DNA from: Acidobacteriota bacterium
GTDB taxonomy: Bacteria > Acidobacteriota > Terriglobia > Acidiferrales > UBA7541
Length of the DNA: 64,000 nt
Assembly (NCBI GenBank): GCA_013289835.1
Contig: JABCZG010000004.1
Span: 62,001 to 126,000 of the forward strand
Direction of reading: 5' to 3'
Of the stretch, positions 1 through 7,476 are shown piece after piece. The notes beneath the pieces were generated by a model. That model did no database searches, was not told the DNA's origin, and worked only from the letters and a program-made list of their open reading frames with translations. Positions within the stretch are counted from its first letter, which is position 1, and each line of letters starts with the position of its first letter. The position numbers and the translations under genes are program-made.

Positions 1-738
1 GCCGCGATCGACGGCGAGGAAGAAATTTCTCCAGGAGATGAGCTGGTCGCTCCAATCGAAAGCGGCGGTTTTGCGCGATGGATCTTTGAACAGTTCGTCG
101 ACGCGGGCGCGCTCCGGGAGGCGCCAATCGGGGCGCAGCGCGGAAAGAATGGACATGGGAATGACGATGCCGCGGGTCCAGGACGACATTTCATAAATGT
201 TTAGATAGAACCAGTTGGGTAGGAGCATCAGCTCCGGCGGAATCGAAGGTACGAGTTCCCAACCGACAGCGCCGACGAGCGCGAGGTAAAAGCGGACGTA
301 GGAGTTGGTGTGCTCAAGACCGCCGAGGCGATGGACGGTTTCGCGCGCGTGGGTCAAGTGCGCTGAGTCGGTGGAATCGCCGGCGAGCTTCAGTGCGAAA
401 TAGGCTTTGCACGTTGCGTTCAGTTCGGAGGGGCCGCCGGGATAGATGCTCCAGCCGCCATCGGGCAACTGGCGGCGGCGGACGTAATTCGCAAGCTTGG
501 CAATGCGCTCGGGGTCGGCTTTTCCAAGGACGTACAGGTAATAGATGTAGTCGGATTCGAGAGTGGTGTCGGCTTCGAGCTCGCCTTGCCAGAAACCTTG
601 TTCGGATTGGACGGAAAGAAGGTGGTTCGCGCCGCGTTCGATGGATTTTTCCAGGCGCTCGACCCAGCCTTGTTCTTGCACAGAGGTCGGCGCTGGAGCA
701 ACGGAAATTTCTTCTCCCATTCGGGCGAATGACGCCAT
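1..738 (-). CDS. shc: Squalene-hopene cyclase, N-terminal part (runs off the window)
   Basis: Cyclises squalene to hopene/hopanol, the first step of hopanoid synthesis; acts at the membrane. The reverse strand reads open from an ATG at 738 to the window edge, about 246 residues. A class II terpene-cyclase QW-type repeat is visible near residues 48-60 (QGFWQGELEAD, then a TTLESDYI stretch), followed by RRRQLPDGGWSIYPGG, a second QW repeat, and NWFYLNIYEMSSWTRG. The catalytic DxDD motif lies further downstream and is not in the window. The start is chosen because GGGGGAG lies 5-6 bases before this ATG; an in-frame GTG 75 bases upstream is less likely. Family assignment is firm; only the N-terminal half is present. 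Confidence 0.9.
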   Translation of the reverse strand, partial: MASFARMGEEISVAPAPTSVQEQGWVERLEKSIERGANHLLSVQSEQGFWQGELEADTTLESDYIYYLYVLGKADPERIAKLANYVRRRQLPDGGWSIYPGGPSELNATCKAYFALKLAGDSTDSAHLTHARETVHRLGGLEHTNSYVRFYLALVGAVGWELVPSIPPELMLLPNWFYLNIYEMSSWTRGIVIPMSILSALRPDWRLPERARVDELFKDPSRKTAAFDWSDQLISWRNFFLAVDRG

Positions 739-946
739 CAGTGCTCCCCCCAGAGCAGGACTGCCAGCCGGCGCGAGGACGAATCTCAAGCGCGCAGCAA
801 ACTCGAGCTTCACGGCCGTATTCCGTGAGACTTCGCGGAGCAGAACGACGGCGGTTTAGGTTCGAGTAACACCAGTACTACTAAATTATCGCCCCCTTCG
901 GGCGAACGGTCAACGGTTAAGATGCCGTTTGGTTATGGCGACGTTG

Positions 947-1639
947 TCAAATGGCGATGCCGGAGGAGGATTCCAGGGCACGCTGGACGAGAACGTGGAG
1001 GGGGGCGGGCAGCGGTTCGCCTTCGCGTTGGGTCACGGAGGGCTTTTCGCGGAGGAGACGCGAGGGGAGTTTGGTCCAGGCGGGAGAGGCAGAGGGGTGC
1101 GGGTCGGTGGCGTTGCGGAGAATGAGAGCGTCGGCGCGATCGAGAACGATGCGGGCGGAGTCTTTGAAGTCATCTTTGGCGGGATCGACCACGGCGAAGT
1201 AGAGATTGGGTTTCAGGAATTGCAGCAAGGAATTGCTTTCGAGGATGAGAGGAGCAGGCGCAGCGCCGTTCGCAACTAGAGTGTCTTGCAAGGCGGCGCG
1301 CAGGAGTGGCAGGCCTTCGGCGAGAAAACCTTGTTTGGTGCGGAGCCAGAAGGAGCGGTGGGCCCCTGCGGCCAGAAAGCGCGAGCTGTCGGTGCCGGTG
1401 TCAGCGCGAGTTTCCCAACTGATGGCGCAGACGTGTTCGTCGGGGGCGCAATCGCAATTGTCGCCGTTCTGGGCGCAGACGCCGTGGCCGTATTGGGTGA
1501 TTTTTCCAGCGATCCAGTTGGCTTGCGGAAAGGCGGCGATCACGTCGCAAACCAATTGCGTCTTGCCGATGCCGCGGGTGTGGCCGCCCACGACGATGAC
1601 GCGCCAGTGGGCGGATTGCGTTTTTTCACTTGGTGGCAA
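947..1639 (-). CDS. P-loop NTPase with a cysteine cluster, MobB-like, downstream of lpxD
   Basis: A 230-residue protein with a Walker A motif at residues 18-27 (GGHTRGIGKT) in the N-terminal position typical of MobB-like or SIMIBI-class P-loop NTPases. Four cysteines follow at about 55, 62, 64 and 71 (GHGVC, NCDC, EHVC), suggesting a bound metal or cluster. A later NATDPHPSASPAW region could be the base-recognition segment. The start is a TTG that overlaps the end of lpxD by 14 bases, and no other start precedes the P-loop, so it is probably translated from the lpxD mRNA. The function is not known. The neighbours suggest an envelope role, but a nucleotide-cofactor role is equally possible. 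Confidence 0.7.
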   Translation of the reverse strand: MPPSEKTQSAHWRVIVVGGHTRGIGKTQLVCDVIAAFPQANWIAGKITQYGHGVCAQNGDNCDCAPDEHVCAISWETRADTGTDSSRFLAAGAHRSFWLRTKQGFLAEGLPLLRAALQDTLVANGAAPAPLILESNSLLQFLKPNLYFAVVDPAKDDFKDSARIVLDRADALILRNATDPHPSASPAWTKLPSRLLREKPSVTQREGEPLPAPLHVLVQRALESSSGIAI

Positions 1640-2645
1640 GTTTGGCCTCTAGCTCTTTGATGCGCCCGGCCAGCTCCGGCAAGCGGCCATACCAAGCATA
1701 CTGCTCTTTGAATTTTTCGAGGGAACGCGCGGGGGTGCCCCAGACGGTTTGGCCGGTTCGAATCGTTTTTCCGCCGAGGACACCGCTTTGGCCGCCGATG
1801 ATGGCACCGTCTTCCAATTCGCAGCGTTCGCCGAAGCCGGCTTGGCCGCCGACGGTGACGCGATTGCCGAAGGTGCATGAGCCGGAGAGACCGGCTTGCG
1901 CGGCGATTACGGTGTGCGCGCCGATCTGGCAGTTGTGGCCGACGTGCACGAGATTATCGAGCTTAGTGCCCTCGGCGATGCGCGTGTCGTCGAGAGACCC
2001 ACGGTCAATAGTGGTGTTGGCGCCGATTTCCACATCGTCGCCAATTTCGAGGATGCCGGTTTGCGGGAATTTCCAGTACTTCCCTTCTCCGAAGGCGTAG
2101 CCGAAGCCGTCTGCGCCGAGGACGGCGCCGGCATGAATCTCGACGCGATGGCCGAGGCGTACGCCGGCGTACAGTGTGACGCGCGGATGAAGTCGGCAAT
2201 TTTCGCCGATCCAGCAGCCGGCTCCGATGACGGTGTGCGCACCGATTTGCGTTCCTGCACCGACGTGGGCGTCTTCGCCGATTACGGCGTAGGGGCCGAT
2301 GCTTGCGGTCGGTGCGACGCGCGCGAGCGGAGCTACGATTGCGGTGGGATGAATTCCTGTGGCGATGGGGGCGCGATCCAGGACGAGGGCTGCGGCTTTA
2401 GCGAAACTTAATTTTGGATGGGTGCTGCGCAGGATTGTTTTTCCGGGGAGTTCGATGCCTTCGGAGGCTATTACGCACAGTGCAGCTGAGGAGGCAGCGC
2501 GCGGCGCGTGCTTGGCGGCTTCCACGTAGATGAGGTCGCGCGTGCCGGCGCGTTCGGGCGCGGCAACTCCAGTGACTTCCAGGGCGCCGTCGCCTTCCAG
2601 TTTTGCGCCAAGGGCTTCGGCTAATTCCTGTGCAGTCCGTTTCAT
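1626..2645 (-). CDS. lpxD: UDP-3-O-(3-hydroxyacyl)glucosamine N-acyltransferase
   Basis: Third step of lipid A synthesis: transfers a 3-hydroxyacyl chain from acyl carrier protein to the 2-amino group of UDP-3-O-acylglucosamine in the cytoplasm. The 339-residue product has the LpxD N-terminal domain (MKRTAQELAEALGA) and then a long left-handed beta-helix of hexapeptide repeats, including VLGADGFGYAF and LVHVGHNCQIGAHTVIAAQ with the conserved catalytic-type His. A C-terminal alpha-helical tail is present. ATG 2645 is preferred over an in-frame GTG at 2657 and ATG at 2651 because GAGG lies six bases upstream and the protein then starts as the family does. It follows the acyltransferase gene by eight bases, forming a lipid A operon. 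Confidence 0.96.
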   Translation of the reverse strand: MKRTAQELAEALGAKLEGDGALEVTGVAAPERAGTRDLIYVEAAKHAPRAASSAALCVIASEGIELPGKTILRSTHPKLSFAKAAALVLDRAPIATGIHPTAIVAPLARVAPTASIGPYAVIGEDAHVGAGTQIGAHTVIGAGCWIGENCRLHPRVTLYAGVRLGHRVEIHAGAVLGADGFGYAFGEGKYWKFPQTGILEIGDDVEIGANTTIDRGSLDDTRIAEGTKLDNLVHVGHNCQIGAHTVIAAQAGLSGSCTFGNRVTVGGQAGFGERCELEDGAIIGGQSGVLGGKTIRTGQTVWGTPARSLEKFKEQYAWYGRLPELAGRIKELEAKLATK

Positions 2646-2653
2646 GATCATCC

Positions 2654-3562
2654 TCACTCAAAATCGTACAGCGGTGATTCGCCTGTGGGCCGGGTGTTCC
2701 AGCGTCCGTGGATCCAAACCCATTGATCGGGATACTTTCGAATGATGTCTTCGATTACTTTAGTGAACTTCTGCGTGTTTTCCAGGACGTCGCGTTCGGA
2801 ATCGCCAGTGCGAATCAACTCCACGGGCGGCTCGAAGCGCAAGCGGTACTTTCGAACAGCGGCGTCCCAGACGGCGTAGCCGGGTACGACGGCGGCATCG
2901 GTGTGCAGCGCGACGCGCGCAATCCCGGTGGTAGTACTGGCGGGCTTGCCGAAAAAATCCACGAAGACGGCTTCTTCGGGCATGGTGTTTTGGTCAGCGA
3001 GAATGCCGACGGTTCCTGCTTCTTTCAGGACTCTCAGCATTACGCGGGCGGATTCGTTTTTGAAGATGGGGCGGTCGCCCGATAGGCAGCGGTAGCCGTT
3101 GACCAGGGCGTCGATTTTTTTGTTGTCAATCCTACGAGCCATGTAGTGGAGCGGGTAGCCGTACAACGCGTGGGCGAAGGAAGACAGCTCCCATGCGCCA
3201 ATGTGACCGGTTAGATAGAGAACGCCTTTGCCGCGGCGGTGGCCTTCGAGGAAATTTTCGTGGCCGTCGAGAATGACGACCTGTTCGATATTTTCTTTCG
3301 TGAGTTTGGGAAGGCGGGCGAATTCGGCGGCCATCCAGCCGAGGTTGCGAATCATTCCACGAACGATGGTTTTGCGTTGGGCTTCGCTCCAGTCCGGAAA
3401 GGCGATGCGCAAATTTACTTCACCGGTCTTCTGAAGCTTCGGGAGCAGCGCGTAAAGAAGGCGCGCGACGGCGGCGGCAAAACTCCGTGCTACTGGACGC
3501 GGGAGCAAGCCCAGCCCTTTGAGGATGAGCCAGACAGCCGCGTATTGGATCCATTCTTTCAT
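2654..3562 (-). CDS. Lipid A biosynthesis lauroyl/myristoyl acyltransferase (LpxL/HtrB family)
   Basis: 302 residues, the usual family length. Predicted to add a secondary acyl chain to the lipid A precursor at the inner face of the inner membrane. An N-terminal hydrophobic segment (WIQYAAVWLILKGLGLL) anchors it. The HX4E acyltransferase motif is present as TGHIGAWE near residue 118, and LADQNTMPEEAVFVDFFGKPA matches the second conserved block. It ends with the typical WIHGRWNTRP. It lies directly upstream of lpxD on the same strand. The exact acyl chain and position cannot be read from sequence; LpxL, LpxM and LpxP are alternatives. Confidence 0.92.
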   Translation of the reverse strand: MKEWIQYAAVWLILKGLGLLPRPVARSFAAAVARLLYALLPKLQKTGEVNLRIAFPDWSEAQRKTIVRGMIRNLGWMAAEFARLPKLTKENIEQVVILDGHENFLEGHRRGKGVLYLTGHIGAWELSSFAHALYGYPLHYMARRIDNKKIDALVNGYRCLSGDRPIFKNESARVMLRVLKEAGTVGILADQNTMPEEAVFVDFFGKPASTTTGIARVALHTDAAVVPGYAVWDAAVRKYRLRFEPPVELIRTGDSERDVLENTQKFTKVIEDIIRKYPDQWVWIHGRWNTRPTGESPLYDFE

Positions 3563-3657
3563 TGTTTGCGCAAGCTCGCTCGTGTTTGCCGCCGGGCGAC
3601 AGTATGCAAGAGGTCCGTCGCTGGAAGATAGTGGTTCGATGTTAGACTCAATTTTCC

Positions 3658-5409
3658 GTGACTGAAACGACTACACCCATCGTCGAAAAAACTCAGACCA
3701 GTACGGCGGCCCGGATTGGCTGGGCTGTGCTCATCGTGGCAACGCTCTACGTTTGCTATTTCAGCCATCTTGGGGCGATTGGGTTTGTGGGGCCGGACGA
3801 GCCGCGGTATGCGTGGATCGCGCGGGACATGGCGGAGAGCGGGGATTGGGTTACGCCGCGGCTTTACGGGAAGCCGTGGTTTGAGAAGCCTCCGCTTTTT
3901 TATTGGGGCGCGGCGCTCAGCTTCAGGTTGTTCGGCGTGAGCGAGGCGGCTGCGCGATTGCCCAGCGCGGTTTCGGCGCTCCTGGCGACGCTTGCGCTGG
4001 CCTGGCTTGCGTTCCGTCTCTATGGCGCGGAGACCGCGCGCTGGCTATTGCTCCTGCTCCCGACCACAGTCGGCATGATTGGTTTCTCGCACGCCGCCGC
4101 GACGGACATGCCCTTCAGCGGGATGCTCACGATTGCGATGGTGTGCGCGGCGGTGGTGCTCGGCCTAACTCGCGATGAAAACACGCCGATCCTTCCGCGA
4201 ACGCGTTGGCTTGCGCTGCTCCTCTTCGGATTTTTCCTTGGACTTGCGGTGCTTGCAAAAGGACCAGCCGCAATTATTTTGTCTGGTGGCGCCGTTTTCT
4301 TCTGGGCGCTTTTCACGAAGCGCTGGCGCGACGCCTTCCGGCTATTTCATCCGGTCGCGCTCGCTTCTTTCTGTCTGACAGCACTCCCCTGGTATATCCT
4401 CTGCGCTAGACGCAACCCCGGCTTTTTCCGTATCTTCATCATCGAACACAATTTCAAGCGTTACCTCACGCCCGAATTCCAACACATTCAGCCATTCTGG
4501 TTCTACATTCCGCTCCTGATAATTGCGTTGCTCCCTTGGACTGTCGCTACAGTCTCCACCTTGGCGCTTTGGATCAAACTCGCCCGGCGCCCAGAGCCGA
4601 CGGCCGGATTGGATGTTACACAGCTTTTATTTCTGTTTTTTGCTCTGTTCACACTTGTTTTCTTTTCATTATCCAAGTCCAAGCTCCCAGGATACATACT
4701 CCCCTCCATTCCCGCGCTTATGTTGCTGACTTCAAAATTGCTGGCGCGCGACATTACGAATAGCAAATATGTGAAGACTTTGGGCTTGGCGGCTATTTCA
4801 CTTACCGGAAGTTTTTTCTTGGCAGTTGCTTCGGTGGAGGTGATGAGGTGGCGGGTCACGACCCAGCCGAAGCCCTTTGCTTTGATGGGGCTCATCCTTG
4901 CGATTGTTGGTTCGACCTCGACAGTAGTGTGTGCGGCCCGTGGAAAAAAGGGAGGGACCCTTCTCTCTGGAGCAGCTGTTGTGGTCGCGTTTCTCGGCTG
5001 CGCAAATCCTTCCTTTTTCCATTGGCTTGACTCTGTTGTTTCCCCCCGACCAATTGCGCGGATTGTGAATTCGAATCAAAAGGTCTCGAACAGTGTCCTA
5101 TGTTATCGCCTTCGCCGAGGGTGGGAGTATGGAGCTAACTTTTACCTACGTCGCCAACTGAAGGAGTGGGATGGAAACTTTTCGCAATCGGTTCTCGCGC
5201 TAGCTTCACCAGACGGAACACGAGACTTACGCGAGAGGAAGATACCATACACGGTCTTGGACAGCAGGTGTCCTGATGCCATGTTAGTTGAAATTGGCAA
5301 GGATGAAGCGGCAACAGGGCAACAAGGAGCTTTAAGCAGCAGCTTAATTCCGGCAGAAATAGAACGGTCTCTAGCGCGCAGCCTTCCCCGTAGCGGGCAG
5401 GCGCAGTAG
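3658..5409 (+). CDS. ArnT/PMT-family membrane glycosyltransferase
   Basis: 583 residues with about 11-12 hydrophobic segments, matching GT83/PMT polyprenyl-phosphate-dependent glycosyltransferases such as the lipid A aminoarabinose transferase ArnT. The first periplasmic loop carries the family's acidic motif, FVGPDEPRYAWIARDM (about residues 42-57), followed by WFEKPPLFYWG. The start is a GTG and no better start is near. The adjacent divergent lipid A genes suggest envelope glycan or lipid A modification; the donor sugar is unknown. The 3' half is less GC-rich than its neighbours, and the last 39 bases overlap a convergent hydrolase gene. Confidence 0.85.
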   Translation: MTETTTPIVEKTQTSTAARIGWAVLIVATLYVCYFSHLGAIGFVGPDEPRYAWIARDMAESGDWVTPRLYGKPWFEKPPLFYWGAALSFRLFGVSEAAARLPSAVSALLATLALAWLAFRLYGAETARWLLLLLPTTVGMIGFSHAAATDMPFSGMLTIAMVCAAVVLGLTRDENTPILPRTRWLALLLFGFFLGLAVLAKGPAAIILSGGAVFFWALFTKRWRDAFRLFHPVALASFCLTALPWYILCARRNPGFFRIFIIEHNFKRYLTPEFQHIQPFWFYIPLLIIALLPWTVATVSTLALWIKLARRPEPTAGLDVTQLLFLFFALFTLVFFSLSKSKLPGYILPSIPALMLLTSKLLARDITNSKYVKTLGLAAISLTGSFFLAVASVEVMRWRVTTQPKPFALMGLILAIVGSTSTVVCAARGKKGGTLLSGAAVVVAFLGCANPSFFHWLDSVVSPRPIARIVNSNQKVSNSVLCYRLRRGWEYGANFYLRRQLKEWDGNFSQSVLALASPDGTRDLRERKIPYTVLDSRCPDAMLVEIGKDEAATGQQGALSSSLIPAEIERSLARSLPRSGQAQ

Positions 5410-6309
5410 GAAGAAGGAGACGACGCGGTTTTCGTAGGTGCGCTTGTCTTCGTCGTCCATGCTGACGAAATTGCCGTGGGGAATGATGGCTTGCTCGCGC
5501 GGCTCGGGAGCTTTCAGGAACATCTGGCGAGTGATGGCGGCGAGTTCGGGATCGTCCAGGGCCTGAATCCACAAGGTGGGGACGCCGGTGAGGGTAATCA
5601 GCTTCCTCGAGAGCGGCGGATCTTGGCGGTGGGCGTAATTCAAGTATTCAAAGCTGAGTTCCGCGGAGCGCACCATGAAGGGGAAACTGGCGAGGCCGTT
5701 GCGCTCGACACCGACTTTCACCATCTGCTGCGGCTGGTCGTAGACGGAATCGAGGACGAGTGCGCGAATGCGCTTGTCGTTTTCGGCTTCACGTAGCGCG
5801 GCGTAGGCGCCGAGATTGTATCCCCAGACGCCAAACTTGGCGGGGTCCACATCGTTGCGGGCGGCGACCACATCAATGGCAGCACGCACTTCCTCCACTT
5901 CGCGGTAACCGAGGGTAGTGATTCCAGGGTTCTGACCGTGCGCGGCAAAATCAAAGACAAACACGTTGTACTGATGATCCTGCAGCGCGGATTCCAAGGT
6001 CAGCAGCTCGCCGCGGCTGGATTCATAGCCATGGCACAAGAGAATCGTCGGCGCGCCACGCAGACCGGGGAAGAACCATCCCTCGCGAGTGCCCAGGTCG
6101 CCGACGGTGAATTGCACAATCTCCGGGCGGCCGGGAAAGCTGGCCATGCTGATTTCGCTGCCGGTGCGCTGGGGCTTGACGATGCGGTAGACGAGAAACC
6201 CAGAGATGGCGGTGGTGGCGAGTACTGCAAAAAAGACCAAGGCCAGCAGGGCCATCAATAATTTCGTGTACCAACGGGATGGGTAGCGAAGCTCGAAAAG
6301 GATTTGCAT
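5371..6309 (-). CDS. Membrane-anchored alpha/beta-hydrolase-fold protein with Asn in the nucleophile position
   Basis: 312 residues with one N-terminal transmembrane helix (about 16-42) and an alpha/beta hydrolase domain. The oxyanion-hole HG is seen in LLCHGYESSRGE (H93, G94), an acid in QALDDPELA and a His in IIPHGNF. The nucleophile elbow reads WGYNLGAYA, so the GxSxG serine is Asn165; the codon is AAT at about 5816. It resembles BAAT/YfhR-like serine hydrolases in architecture but may be non-hydrolytic or use another mechanism. It overlaps the convergent glycosyltransferase by 39 bases. Confidence 0.8.
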   Translation of the reverse strand: MQILFELRYPSRWYTKLLMALLALVFFAVLATTAISGFLVYRIVKPQRTGSEISMASFPGRPEIVQFTVGDLGTREGWFFPGLRGAPTILLCHGYESSRGELLTLESALQDHQYNVFVFDFAAHGQNPGITTLGYREVEEVRAAIDVVAARNDVDPAKFGVWGYNLGAYAALREAENDKRIRALVLDSVYDQPQQMVKVGVERNGLASFPFMVRSAELSFEYLNYAHRQDPPLSRKLITLTGVPTLWIQALDDPELAAITRQMFLKAPEPREQAIIPHGNFVSMDDEDKRTYENRVVSFFLLRLPATGKAAR

Positions 6310-6535
6310 GCGTCGTCTGGGCTAATTGGCTAGCGGCACGCGCCGCTTTATCTATTCCTCACAATACAAACGTGACAGTTTGCATCGTAGCATACGGCGT
6401 TGGAGCGTTAGGCCGGACCGCGCACGGGTTGTGTCGCATGTATATCGGTTCCGGGCCGAGGCCGCGAGTGGGCCTTTCGCGAATCAGTTATTATAGGAAC
6501 CGCGTGGCGGGGGCCGCGGCGATTTTCCTTCTTCC

Positions 6536-7468
6536 ATGAACCTTGTTGATTTGAGACAGACGACAGTGCGACAGATTGAGCCGCTTCTTGAAGAGGAGGC
6601 GCGACACTGGCGCGATGAGCTCCACTGGGATTACCGCGGAGCGCTGGAACTGATCAAGCGCTTTCTGGACGCGCATGCGCTCGCGGGTTGTGTGGCGTTC
6701 GAGAACGGCTCGGCGGCGGGCTATTCGTTTTACGTGTTGGAGGAGCAGAAGGGGCTGATTGGCGGGTTGTACGTGTCAGCGAAATTTCCGCAGACGGCGA
6801 TTGGGCGGAGGCTGCTGGAGGAGATGCTGTCTTCGATGCGGGCGATTCCACACCTCGCGAGGATCGAAGCGCAGCTGATGCCGTTCAGCGGGCCGGTGGA
6901 CACGCCGCTGCTCGACCAGGGATTCCGGCTGTACTCGCGGCAGTTCATGCTGCTGGATTTGCAGAAGATGGCAGAGGCCAAGCCGGGGGCGTCAAACGGA
7001 ATGCGGCTGACGCGGTGGAATGACCGGTATTTTGATCCGTGCGCGAAGCTGATTTATTTGGCGTATGCGGACCACGTGGATGGGGAGATCAACGATCAGT
7101 ACCGGAGCCGCGCAGGGGCTTTGAAATTTTTGAAGAACATTATCTTGTTGCCGGGGTGCGGGCAGTTTGTGCCGGGGGCGTCGTTCGTGCTGCATCAGCC
7201 GGGGAGTGATGAGTTGGTGGCGGCGGTGCTGACCAGCGAGGTTTCGCCGGGGGTGGGGCACACGACGCAAATCTGTGTGGTGCCGGGCTATCAAGGCCAT
7301 GGACTGGGGCGCATGCTGATGCAAACCTCTGCGGAGGCGCTGCGCGGAATGAAATTCAGGGAGTTGACCCTGACGGTGACTTCGGAGAATCACACAGCAG
7401 TGAAACTTTACGAAAAGCTGGGATTTCAGACCATTAAGATTTTTACGGCGGGGGTTTGGCCGCGGTGA
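6536..7468 (+). CDS. Tandem GNAT-domain N-acetyltransferase
   Basis: 310 residues with two GNAT folds. The N-terminal copy (about 1-145) has a degenerate acetyl-CoA loop (VSAKFPQTAIGRRLLEEM). The C-terminal copy (about 160-305) has a good motif A, ICVVPGYQGHGLGRMLMQ, and ends with the TVTSENHTAVKLYEKLGFQ signature. The substrate is not evident. The ATG at 6536 is used. It is convergent with the following M28 peptidase gene, only eight bases apart. Confidence 0.85.
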   Translation: MNLVDLRQTTVRQIEPLLEEEARHWRDELHWDYRGALELIKRFLDAHALAGCVAFENGSAAGYSFYVLEEQKGLIGGLYVSAKFPQTAIGRRLLEEMLSSMRAIPHLARIEAQLMPFSGPVDTPLLDQGFRLYSRQFMLLDLQKMAEAKPGASNGMRLTRWNDRYFDPCAKLIYLAYADHVDGEINDQYRSRAGALKFLKNIILLPGCGQFVPGASFVLHQPGSDELVAAVLTSEVSPGVGHTTQICVVPGYQGHGLGRMLMQTSAEALRGMKFRELTLTVTSENHTAVKLYEKLGFQTIKIFTAGVWPR

Positions 7469-7476
7469 AGATTGAG

